In this document: one piece after another, positions 34,041 through 41,769 of the stretch
Layout of the letters: each line of letters opens with the position of its first letter
Numbering within the stretch: the stretch's first letter is position 1
Origin: an uncultured Paraprevotella sp.
Lineage (GTDB): Bacteria > Bacteroidota > Bacteroidia > Bacteroidales > Bacteroidaceae
NCBI GenBank assembly: GCA_900548345.1
Contig: URKA01000006.1
Coordinates: 43,898 to 107,897 of the forward strand
DNA length: 64,000 nt
Direction: 5' to 3'
Position numbers and translations under genes: made by a program
The notes under the pieces: model-generated
What the model was told of the DNA's origin: nothing
Seen by the model: the letters and a program-made list of their open reading frames with translations, nothing else
Database searches by the model: none

Positions 34041-36344
34041 ATGAACATGAAAAAATATATTTTAGCATTTATCGCATGCATATACGCCATTGTTTCGGCA
34101 GGACAAGCCATCGGACAATGGAAAACCTATCCGGCTCTTCAGATAGCTACCGACAACGTAGCGGTAAACAATAAAATATATTCTCTTTGCAACGGAAATC
34201 TTTTCAGTTACAATACAGACAATACTGAAATATATGTATATGACAAGATTAACGGATTGCATGACGTGCACATCAAATTCATACGATACAGTCTGGAAAC
34301 CCAAAAGCTGGTGGCTGTCTATGAAAACGGAAATGTAGACATAATTTATCCTGACGATGAAATAACCAACCTGAAACAGATAAAAGACAAGAACTATACG
34401 AATCTTATCATCAACAACGTTGTCATAAACGGCAAAACCGCTTATTTATGTACCAACTTCGGCATCATAGAATTGGATTTGGAAAAAGAAGTGTTCAGTG
34501 CAACCTATAATCTGGACATGAACGTAAAATGCGGCATAGAATATGATAACCATATATACATAAGTACCGACGAAGGTTGTTATAAAGGAGACATGCACCT
34601 TAATCTGTTGGACAAAGCGAACTGGAAGCGCTTGAATAACTTTACCTTCGACCAAATTACGCTTTTCCAAAACGAACTTGTTGCTTTCAAAAACAAATCG
34701 GGACTATATAAATTAGATAAAAATACCTTTGGCCAGACTGAATTGACCAAAGGAAACTTTACCTACTTCTCCCATGACGACAATGTGATGATTGCAGGAA
34801 ACGAGTTTATGGTCAATGTATACAAATCATTGAACGACAAACAACAAATCACTTTTGAAAATACTTTCAACCAAATTCATCATTATAAAGGTACATATTG
34901 GGCAAGCCAGAACAAAAACGGACTGCAACCTTATAAGATTGACGGAAACTTGTTCACTCCCATACAATCCCCTGTACAACCCAACAGTCCTGTGAGAGAT
35001 TATTTCTGCAATATGCACTATGACGGAGACAGACTGCTTATAGCCGGAGGAGACTTGAACTACAGCGGTATCGTACGAGAAGCCACCATCATGTATTATG
35101 AAAATGACACATGGTATAATTTCATTGAAAACAATGTGGCCGAACAGGTAAATCTTCCGGAGTACGTAAACGTAAATTCCATCGCACAAGACCCTAAAGA
35201 CCCTACACATCATTTTGTTTCCACCCCGCGATTGGGACTTTACGAATACAAAGACCTGAAGTTCATAAAAAAATATGATTATACCAACAGTAAGATATCA
35301 AGTATTTATCCCGGAAGAGACAATGCATTGAGATACATAGGCTGCTCCGCGCTCAACTATGATAGTAACGGAAATCTTTGGATGATGAATAACAGTGTCG
35401 ACACGCTGTTTGTCATACTGAAGTCTGACAATACATGGACCAAATTATATTACCCTGAAATAGCCAAATCACCTACGTGCAACTTCTTCATCACTTTTGA
35501 CCGGAACGGAAATGTATGGTTCAACTCCCAGCGTATGGAACCGAGAGGAATATTTTTCCTGGACTATAACGGTACGCTGGAAGACACTTCGGACGACATC
35601 CATCTGTTGAGAAGAAACATAACCAACCAAGACGGGGTGGAATATATTCCAGATGCTTTCTATTGTATTGTAGAAGACCTCAAAGGAGAAATATGGATAG
35701 GAACGAATATAGGACCCTTCGTCATCTCTGAACCTGAAAAGTTCGCCAACGAGGATTTCACCTTTACACAAGTGAAAATATCAAGAAACGACGGAACGGA
35801 ATATGCCGATTACCTGTTGAGCGGAGTGGAGGTGAGAGCCATTGCCATAGACGGAGCCAACAGAAAATGGATAGGTACGTCATCGGACGGTGTTTATCTG
35901 GTAAGTGAGGACGGACAGGAGATGTTACAACATTTCACCACCGAAAATTCGCCGTTGCTTTCCGACGAAATACAAAGCCTGGCCGTAAATCCTAAAACGG
36001 GAGAAGTGATGATGGGCACAGGCGAAGGACTTGTCTCTTACATGAGTGATGCCAATACGCCAAAGGACCAACTGGAAAAAGACAATATCAGTGTATACCC
36101 CAATCCTGTGACTCCTGATTTCAACGGGCCGATAGCCGTAAGCGGACTTACGGCCGATGCGGAAGTGAAAATAACCACCGTAACCGGACAACTTGTCTAT
36201 TCAGGTCATTCCAAAGGTGGATTGTTCACCTGGAACGGAAGAAACAAAAGCGGAAAAAGAGTATCTTCGGGTATATATAATGTCATAACCACCAATGCGG
36301 AAGGAAAGAAAACCGTAGTGACAAGGGTTACATTTATCCGCTGA
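34041..36344 (+). CDS. PorZ-like beta-propeller protein with T9SS-type C-terminus
   Basis: This secreted protein has about 767 residues and a signal peptide (KKYILAFIACIYAIVSAGQAIG). It begins with the WKTYPA...NNKIYSLCNGNLFSY pattern of PorZ N-terminal domains. It is built of propeller blades (GNVWFNSQRM, GEIWIGTNIG, NRKWIGTSSDGVYLV). The last 85 residues (SVYPNPVTPDF...SGIYNVI..KTVVTRVTFIR) form a type-A C-terminal domain. In Porphyromonas, PorZ belongs to the attachment complex of type IX secretion. Most Bacteroides lack a full T9SS, so the role here is open. The start at 34041 (or 34047) gives the best signal peptide; it follows rdgB by 19 bases. Confidence 0.8.
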   Translation: MNMKKYILAFIACIYAIVSAGQAIGQWKTYPALQIATDNVAVNNKIYSLCNGNLFSYNTDNTEIYVYDKINGLHDVHIKFIRYSLETQKLVAVYENGNVDIIYPDDEITNLKQIKDKNYTNLIINNVVINGKTAYLCTNFGIIELDLEKEVFSATYNLDMNVKCGIEYDNHIYISTDEGCYKGDMHLNLLDKANWKRLNNFTFDQITLFQNELVAFKNKSGLYKLDKNTFGQTELTKGNFTYFSHDDNVMIAGNEFMVNVYKSLNDKQQITFENTFNQIHHYKGTYWASQNKNGLQPYKIDGNLFTPIQSPVQPNSPVRDYFCNMHYDGDRLLIAGGDLNYSGIVREATIMYYENDTWYNFIENNVAEQVNLPEYVNVNSIAQDPKDPTHHFVSTPRLGLYEYKDLKFIKKYDYTNSKISSIYPGRDNALRYIGCSALNYDSNGNLWMMNNSVDTLFVILKSDNTWTKLYYPEIAKSPTCNFFITFDRNGNVWFNSQRMEPRGIFFLDYNGTLEDTSDDIHLLRRNITNQDGVEYIPDAFYCIVEDLKGEIWIGTNIGPFVISEPEKFANEDFTFTQVKISRNDGTEYADYLLSGVEVRAIAIDGANRKWIGTSSDGVYLVSEDGQEMLQHFTTENSPLLSDEIQSLAVNPKTGEVMMGTGEGLVSYMSDANTPKDQLEKDNISVYPNPVTPDFNGPIAVSGLTADAEVKITTVTGQLVYSGHSKGGLFTWNGRNKSGKRVSSGIYNVITTNAEGKKTVVTRVTFIR

Positions 36345-36387
36345 TTTTCATACACTTGTATAAGGCAAAAAGTGTACCTGTGTACAA

Positions 36388-36457
36388 TGAAATGTTGACC
36401 TGTGAGCAATCGAACGCACACCTGTGAGCATTTCATCGCACACAGGTCAACATTTCA
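36388..36457. terminator. 17-bp inverted repeat between convergent genes
   Basis: TGAAATGTTGACCTGTG (36388-36404) and its exact complement (36441-36457) enclose 36 bases. The loop carries further ACCTGTG / GAGCATTTC half-copies, so alternative foldings exist. It may terminate both the PorZ-like gene and the aminotransferase gene coming from the other side. There is no strong T-run. Confidence 0.5.
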
Positions 36458-36482
36458 GCCCAAACTTCTCCATTATTTTTTG

Positions 36483-37586
36483 TCAAAACTTATTTATCAA
36501 TTCAATGATACAGGAAACCTCTTCTCCGGTCAGCAGAGGAGACATGGGAAGACTCAATTCCTCGGCATGGATACGTTCGGTTACAGGCAATGAAAGGCCG
36601 CAGTATTCTTTCAATGCCTCCTGACGGTGAGGTGGGATAGGGTAGTGGATAAGCGTCTGTACACCGTTTTTCTTCAAATAAGCCTGAAGTGCTTCCCGAC
36701 GTTTTGTCAGTACGGCAAAAATATGATATACATGCGAAGAAGAATACACTTCCGAAGGAAGAAGAATGATATCCGGATGATGTATTCCATTCATATAGCT
36801 TGATGCTATTCTTCTTCTCCTTTCATTATCCTCATCCAGCCTGTCGAGTTTAAGACTTAATACGGCGGCATGCAACTCATCCAGCCTGCTGTTTATACCT
36901 TTATAAACATTCACATATTTGACAGACGAACCATAATTGGCCAGTGCCCTCACTCTTGCAGCCAGTTCTCCATCCTGAGTGGTGACGGCACCGGCATCTC
37001 CCAAAGCACCTAAATTCTTGCCCGGATAAAAGCTGAATCCGGCGGCATCTCCCAAAGCACCCGCACGTTTTCCGTTCCGATAAAGGGCACCGTGAGCCTG
37101 TGCACAGTCCTCCACTACTTTCAAACCATATCTGTGTGCAATTCCATCAATGGCATCCATCTCGCAAACACGTCCGTAAAGATGAACCGCCATGATGGCT
37201 TTCGTACGCGGCGTAACAAGTTCCTCCATCCTTGCAGGGTCTATATTGCATGTATCCTTGCAGGGTTCGCAAAAAACAGGCTTCAATCCGGCACGCAATA
37301 CAGCTAAAATGGAAGCGATGTAAGTATTGGCAGGCACAATGACCTCATCCCCTTTCCGCATGCTTCCCATGGTCACATAAGCCATGAAAATGAGTGTAAG
37401 CGCATCCAGTCCGTTTCCCGTACCCACACAATGGTCCACTCCGCAATAACCGGCAAACTTATGCTCGAAACGTTCCGTTTCCTTTCCCTGGAGATACCAG
37501 CCGGAACGTGTCACACGCACAACAGTCTCCGACAAATCCGGTTCAAAGGAATCGTTGATACGTTTCAGATCCAAATAGTTTATCAT
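36483..37586 (-). CDS. sugar aminotransferase (DegT/FdtB-like)
   Basis: This 367-residue PLP enzyme of the DegT/DnrJ/EryC1 family has the cofactor lysine in SFYPGKNLGALGDAGA at about residue 182 and VVEDCAQAHGA at about 153. The best fit is a 3-aminotransferase acting on dTDP-3-keto-6-deoxyhexose (FdtB/QdtB type), because an FdtA-like isomerase is in the same operon. The product would be dTDP-3-amino-3,6-dideoxyhexose for a surface glycan. It is the last gene of a nadA-led minus-strand run, 11 bases after the acyltransferase gene. Confidence 0.9.
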   Translation of the reverse strand: MINYLDLKRINDSFEPDLSETVVRVTRSGWYLQGKETERFEHKFAGYCGVDHCVGTGNGLDALTLIFMAYVTMGSMRKGDEVIVPANTYIASILAVLRAGLKPVFCEPCKDTCNIDPARMEELVTPRTKAIMAVHLYGRVCEMDAIDGIAHRYGLKVVEDCAQAHGALYRNGKRAGALGDAAGFSFYPGKNLGALGDAGAVTTQDGELAARVRALANYGSSVKYVNVYKGINSRLDELHAAVLSLKLDRLDEDNERRRRIASSYMNGIHHPDIILLPSEVYSSSHVYHIFAVLTKRREALQAYLKKNGVQTLIHYPIPPHRQEALKEYCGLSLPVTERIHAEELSLPMSPLLTGEEVSCIIELINKF

Positions 37587-37597
37587 AATACGTTGTT

Positions 37598-38557
37598 TTA
37601 CAAAACCAGTTCATAAGTATCATATACTACCGCCCGTCCTCCGAAACCTTCCTTCTGATATATCAGTCCTTCATTAAGCACCCGTCCTCCACATTCTACG
37701 GAAGTCCCCAAATCAAAATACATCTTGTCCTTATAAACCTCATTTATCAGGCAATGAAAAAGAAAATCCACAGCCCTTTTCATCCTTCCTTCTTCAGTGG
37801 AGGATATATATTGTGCGTGGGCAACCCTGTCGGTCAGATACATCACACATCCTGCCAGTGTGTTTCCCTCCGTATCACACACCCTGTGCAATACAATGCG
37901 GTCGGGAAAACAGGCATGCAGGCGTTTGATTTCATCCAGACTGTGCACCGGAGAAGCGTGGTGCTTTTCTTCAAGATTGGCTTCCAAAACTTTCCAGAAC
38001 GCTTCAAAGTCATCGTCCTGACAAAGCACCAATCCCTCCTTCACAGCCCTTTTGACATTACGGCGTTTGGATTCGCTGAATGCCATCCTTTCTTCACAGG
38101 AACAGACGACGGTGGATATTTTACGGGCGGTAAGTTGAGCTCCCACACGGTATAAGGCATATAAATCTTCTTCTCCGGGATACTTCTTATATATATAAGG
38201 AATAGGGGAGTATACGAATTTTTCAAAACCGTTGTCACGCAAAAAATCCATGATTTCATTGAAAAGCTCCAACATCATCCTTGATTTCATGACATGGTCT
38301 GCAATCACACCTCCGTATGTCAATCCTTTATGGCTGCAGAATACACGGTCTTGTGTATGGGCCGGAAGCAACGCGCTCAACCTATTGTCGTAATACGCCA
38401 TCAGAGAGCAGTCATGGAAACGGTCGGCATGGTAATCCATGTAATCACGCATGAAAAGAAACGTTCCATTACGGGAACCGCGCACGAACTCATCCCATAT
38501 CGTTTTACAGGAAGGTGTGTAACGCTCCAACCTCCATTTAGACTGCATCTCATCCAT
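37598..38557 (-). CDS. GNAT/FemAB-like acyltransferase
   Basis: This 319-residue protein has the double-GNAT layout of the FemAB/acetyltransferase-like group: FVRGSRNGTFLFMRDYMDYH near the start, then SESKRRNVKRAVKEGL and the HAQYISSTEEGRMKRAVDFLF acyl-donor region at about 255-275. It lies between isomerase and aminotransferase genes, overlapping the former by 8 bases. It therefore probably N-acylates the 3-amino sugar they make, replacing the hexapeptide-fold FdtC acetyltransferase. The donor is unknown. Confidence 0.75.
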   Translation of the reverse strand: MDEMQSKWRLERYTPSCKTIWDEFVRGSRNGTFLFMRDYMDYHADRFHDCSLMAYYDNRLSALLPAHTQDRVFCSHKGLTYGGVIADHVMKSRMMLELFNEIMDFLRDNGFEKFVYSPIPYIYKKYPGEEDLYALYRVGAQLTARKISTVVCSCEERMAFSESKRRNVKRAVKEGLVLCQDDDFEAFWKVLEANLEEKHHASPVHSLDEIKRLHACFPDRIVLHRVCDTEGNTLAGCVMYLTDRVAHAQYISSTEEGRMKRAVDFLFHCLINEVYKDKMYFDLGTSVECGGRVLNEGLIYQKEGFGGRAVVYDTYELVL

Positions 38558-38936
38558 GGATTATCGCTGAAAATTCTTCATAAGAATTAATATACATCTC
38601 AGGTCTGTAAGGTTCGGAAGACAAGACCAACAATACCGCATCTTTTGAAAACTCCAACAGTTCATTCCATGTATACGGTGGAATGAGAAGTCCTTTGTCG
38701 GGCGAATCCAGATGATAATGTTTGCGTCCTTCCTTGTTTTCAAGACAAATATGCACACATCCTTTCACAGCCACAAGATACTGGTAGGTAATCCGATTGG
38801 CATGATTCCCGCGTGCCTCGCCTTGAGGCACACCGTATATCCAATATACCCTTTTGATGTCAAAAGGAATATCCTTTTCTATTTCAGCTACCGTAAGACT
38901 TCCTCTGCCGTCGGTATGTGTATCCAACAGTTTCAT
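38550..38936 (-). CDS. dTDP-4-keto-6-deoxyhexose 3,4-ketoisomerase (FdtA-like)
   Basis: This 128-residue single-domain cupin has KLLDTHTDGRGSLTVAE at the N-terminus and RVYWIYGVPQGEARGNHANR, the RGxHA motif of FdtA/QdtA/WxcM isomerases. VKGCVHICLEN and the PPYTWNELLEFSKDAVLLVLSS strands complete the barrel. It would move the keto group from C4 to C3 of dTDP-4-keto-6-deoxyglucose. It starts only 3 bases after the nadA stop, so it is probably co-transcribed with NAD synthesis. The rmlA/rmlB genes that supply the substrate are not in the window. Confidence 0.88.
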   Translation of the reverse strand: MKLLDTHTDGRGSLTVAEIEKDIPFDIKRVYWIYGVPQGEARGNHANRITYQYLVAVKGCVHICLENKEGRKHYHLDSPDKGLLIPPYTWNELLEFSKDAVLLVLSSEPYRPEMYINSYEEFSAIIHG

Positions 38937-38939
38937 GAT

Positions 38940-39932
38940 TTACAAACCTAACTTTTGAGAAATTTCCAACATCTTGTGAATTGGCACAACGGCTTTTTCC
39001 GCCACTTCGGAATCCACCTGTATTTCCGGCCATTCGTATTTCAACGTATTGTAGAGTTTCTCAAGTGTAATCAGCCTCATATAGTTGCATTCATTGCATG
39101 CACAAGCACTGTCGTCAGGCGGTGCAGGGATAAATGTCTTCTGCGGGCAAGACTTCTGCATTTCATGTAAAATGCCACTTTCGGTAGCCACAATGAACTC
39201 TTCACAATTATCCTGAATGGCAAATTTCAGCAACGCAGCGGTAGAACCTACCTTATCCGCAAGTTTCAGCACGACATTCTTGCATTCCGGATGAGCCAGT
39301 ACTTTGGCATGAGGATGTGCCTTCTTCAACTCGATAATCTTTTCAACGGAAAATTTTTCATGCACATGGCATGCACCGTCCCACAGCAACATGTTTCTTC
39401 CCGTAATGGCATTGATGTAGTTACCTAAGTTCCTGTCCGGTCCGAATATCATCTTTTCATCTTTAGGGAAACTCTCCACAATCTGCCGTGCATTGCTCGA
39501 CGTAACAACCACGTCGGTCACAGCTTTCGTAGCAGCTGTGGTGTTGACATACGAGACAACCGTATATCCGGGATGTTCTTCTACAAACTTTGAAAACTTG
39601 TCGGCAGGGCAGCTTTCAGCCAAAGAACAAGTGGCATTCAAGTCAGGTACCAGCACTTTTTTATCCGGACAGAGGATTTTATTGGTTTCTCCCATAAAGT
39701 GCACACCGCACATCACGATAATATCCGCTTCCGTCTTGGCGGCTTTCTGTGCCAACGCCAAACTGTCGCCTACGAAATCCGCAATATCCTGAATCACACT
39801 TTCCGTATAATAATGCGCCATAATCACAGCGTTCTTTCTTTTGCACAAGTTCCTGATTTCCTTTTTCAGGTCAAGTCCCTCTTCAATGGGTTCGTCAACG
39901 AATCCCCTGTCTATCCATTCCTTTTTAATCAT
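38940..39932 (-). CDS. nadA: quinolinate synthase A
   Basis: This 330-residue NadA condenses iminoaspartate with dihydroxyacetone phosphate to quinolinate. It contains the family segments MAHYYTESVIQDIADFVGDS, GVHFMGETNKILCPDK and AHPECKNVVLKLADKVGST. The 4Fe-4S cysteines are spread across the chain (LNATCSLAESC, the CDNC-equivalent, and ACACNECNYM). The nadB partner lies 8-9 kb away at 47568-49157, also on the minus strand. The gene heads a run with three amino-sugar genes, and a -7 box at 40169-40162 (TAACTTTG, minus strand) would give a leader of about 230 bases. Confidence 0.96.
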   Translation of the reverse strand: MIKKEWIDRGFVDEPIEEGLDLKKEIRNLCKRKNAVIMAHYYTESVIQDIADFVGDSLALAQKAAKTEADIIVMCGVHFMGETNKILCPDKKVLVPDLNATCSLAESCPADKFSKFVEEHPGYTVVSYVNTTAATKAVTDVVVTSSNARQIVESFPKDEKMIFGPDRNLGNYINAITGRNMLLWDGACHVHEKFSVEKIIELKKAHPHAKVLAHPECKNVVLKLADKVGSTAALLKFAIQDNCEEFIVATESGILHEMQKSCPQKTFIPAPPDDSACACNECNYMRLITLEKLYNTLKYEWPEIQVDSEVAEKAVVPIHKMLEISQKLGL

Positions 39933-40392
39933 ATATATTATTTATTTTCTTTTTTTTATTTCAGAGAAAACCTTATGTTAATGATAATAGCCGGTTGATA
40001 ACGTCGATAAAAACAAGGCATGAAATTTGCTTTTTAAGTTATCAAGATGAGAAGTCGAATTGTTTCTTATGTTTCAACAAGTATCAATCTCCCTTCTCTT
40101 TCTTTATTATAGAAGGTTATATCATCTTCATGTATGGTTTTCAACTGATGTTCATAATGCACAAAGTTAAAAACTTTAATGGAAAAAAGTCTCATAAACC
40201 TGATGAAAATAAGGTTTAAACTTGAATTCTAACTTTCCATAACTATTTTGGATATTCCGGATTATGTTATAAGGCGTCTCGTTATTAAATACACAAATAT
40301 TTTTTTGAAAATATATATGTTATTTATAAACCTGTTTTCAATAGGTTATTTTCTGTTTTTACTATCTTTGTGAACAATTAGGTTAAAAAGAG
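39933..40392. other. 460-base AT-rich gap between nadA and a methyltransferase
   Basis: The gap separates divergent genes and has no convincing coding sequence. It holds the likely nadA promoter box (40162-40169, minus strand) and the methyltransferase box TATCTTTG (40363-40370, plus strand). An 8-bp inverted pair TTGATAAC/GTTATCAA lies near 39995 and 40038, and there is an AT-rich run at about 40280-40335. One near-match to a DnaA box (TAATGCACA, 40155-40163) is present. The strand composition of neighbouring genes changes across this gap, so it is one candidate for the origin region. Confidence 0.5.
40363..40370 (+). promoter_or_regulatory. -7 box of the TrmH-family gene
   Basis: TATCTTTG matches the Bacteroidota consensus and lies 22 bases before the ATG at 40393. 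Confidence 0.55.
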
Positions 40393-40923
40393 ATGAGAAA
40401 GCTGAAGATTACGGAATTGAACAGAATTTCAAAGGATGAATTTAAGAAAGTTGAAAAGATGCCTTTGATTGTGGTTTTGGACCACGTAAGGAGTTTATAT
40501 AATGTAGGTTCTGTGTTCCGCAGTTCAGACGCTTTTTGTGTAGAATCCATTTATTTATGCGGAATTACGGCGACTCCTCCTCAAGTGGAGATACATAAGA
40601 CTGCATTGGGAGCTGAAGATTCCGTCGATTGGAAATATTATGATGATACGAAAAGTGCTGTACGGGATTTGAAAGAATGTGGTGTGGAGGTGTTGGCTGT
40701 GGAACAGGTGGAAGGAAGTACGATGCTCCAGAGTTTTCAACCGCAAAAAGGTAAAAGGTATGCCATTATATTAGGAAATGAAGTAAAAGGTGTGCAGCAG
40801 GAAGTTGTTGACTTATGCGACGGTTGTATAGAAATACCTCAATTTGGAACGAAACATTCTCTGAATGTTTCAGTTACTGCAGGTATACTGATATGGGAAT
40901 TTGCAAGGAAACTTAAGTTATGA
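40393..40923 (+). CDS. SPOUT-family RNA 2'-O-methyltransferase
   Basis: This 176-residue SpoU/TrmH-type protein has the three motifs of the trefoil-knot fold: LDHVRSLYNVGSVFRSSDAF, IILGNEVKGV and IPQFGTKHSLNVSVTAGI. It uses S-adenosylmethionine to methylate ribose in tRNA or rRNA; the site is not evident from sequence. Codon use is noticeably more T/G-rich at third positions than in plus-strand genes to the left. That fits the strand-composition change placed at this point. Confidence 0.92.
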   Translation: MRKLKITELNRISKDEFKKVEKMPLIVVLDHVRSLYNVGSVFRSSDAFCVESIYLCGITATPPQVEIHKTALGAEDSVDWKYYDDTKSAVRDLKECGVEVLAVEQVEGSTMLQSFQPQKGKRYAIILGNEVKGVQQEVVDLCDGCIEIPQFGTKHSLNVSVTAGILIWEFARKLKL

Positions 40924-40938
40924 ACAGAGGTTGAAATG

Positions 40939-41571
40939 TTATAATAGTCCTGCTTCCACCATCCGGACCACACGTTCGGTCAGCTTATCATCATTTTCCG
41001 GGTCATAGTCTTTCTTTAGACTGGCACCGAAAATAGAAGCGAATGTATTGTAAAAACCAGCTTTGAAAGGTCCGAAGAAAGCCTTTACTATTTCAAATGA
41101 ATTTTGGTTGCATTCCCTGTCGATAAGTTTGATAAGAAGTTTTCCTTGGGAATAAGTAAGTTTCTTCATCTGTGGAGTATACTGTTTTTTAATGCCTTTT
41201 TCTACGGAACGTATATGGGCATCTTTTTCTTTCTTGGTAGGCAAGGTTTCCAGATATTCGTATGTCTCTTTGATGGTTTGGTTTACTGTCTTGGCTATGG
41301 GAAGTGTCTTCTTTACGTTATAGACGAGTTTGTTGTATCGTATGATGTCTTTCTTGTTTTTGAATTTTAATGGAGGATATACAGGGAGTTCCGGCATGAC
41401 GATGACGGTAATGGAATCTCCCTTATAAAATTCTTTTTGAAGTTTTTTGTAGAAAACTACAGTAATTGTCGGTTCATTCGGCTGCAAAGCCGAATTCTCT
41501 TCCTGAGCCTTAACATGAAGTGCTAAAGTACAGAGTAGAAACACCGATATGACCCGTCTATATAGTCTCAT
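40939..41571 (-). CDS. DUF4294 family exported protein
   Basis: This 210-residue protein has a signal peptide (MRLYRRVISVFLLCTLALHVKA) and the lysine-rich DUF4294 body: GDSITVIVMPELPVYPPLKFKNKKD, then IKKQYTPQMKKLTYSQGKLLIKLIDRE. The family is common in Bacteroidota and has no assigned function. It is convergent with the methyltransferase gene (15 bases) and divergent from the HhH protein gene. Confidence 0.85.
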   Translation of the reverse strand: MRLYRRVISVFLLCTLALHVKAQEENSALQPNEPTITVVFYKKLQKEFYKGDSITVIVMPELPVYPPLKFKNKKDIIRYNKLVYNVKKTLPIAKTVNQTIKETYEYLETLPTKKEKDAHIRSVEKGIKKQYTPQMKKLTYSQGKLLIKLIDRECNQNSFEIVKAFFGPFKAGFYNTFASIFGASLKKDYDPENDDKLTERVVRMVEAGLL

Positions 41572-41580
41572 TCAGCCTGC

Positions 41581-41769
41581 AAAATTATAAATTAAATAAA
41601 TTAGCTCCACACTTTTTGCAAATAATATGGTTTCTTATATTAAAAATAGTTCTTATATTTGGAATGTGACAGGAATCTTTCCTTATATAAGTTATCGACA
41701 ACATGTGTGCATAATTGTATTAATGTTTTGTTTTCTACAATTCTATATTGTGGATAACATGTATGCACA
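41581..41769. other. AT-rich stretch plus DnaA-box cluster, origin candidate
   Basis: An AT-rich run at about 41581-41660 is followed by four DnaA-box-like sequences in 78 bases. TTATCGACA is at 41692-41700 (one mismatch to TTATNCACA). TGTGCATAA at 41706-41714 and TGTGGATAA at 41749-41757 are exact matches on the minus strand. GTATGCACA at 41761-41769 has one mismatch. An unwinding region next to boxes is the usual build of a bacterial origin. The cluster overlaps the 5' part of the next gene, which weakens the case. Confidence 0.42.

Noticed and set aside
39995..40219. 74-codon frame in the nadA-methyltransferase gap
   Set aside because: AT-rich, no ribosome-binding context and no recognisable domain; it overlaps the presumed nadA promoter.
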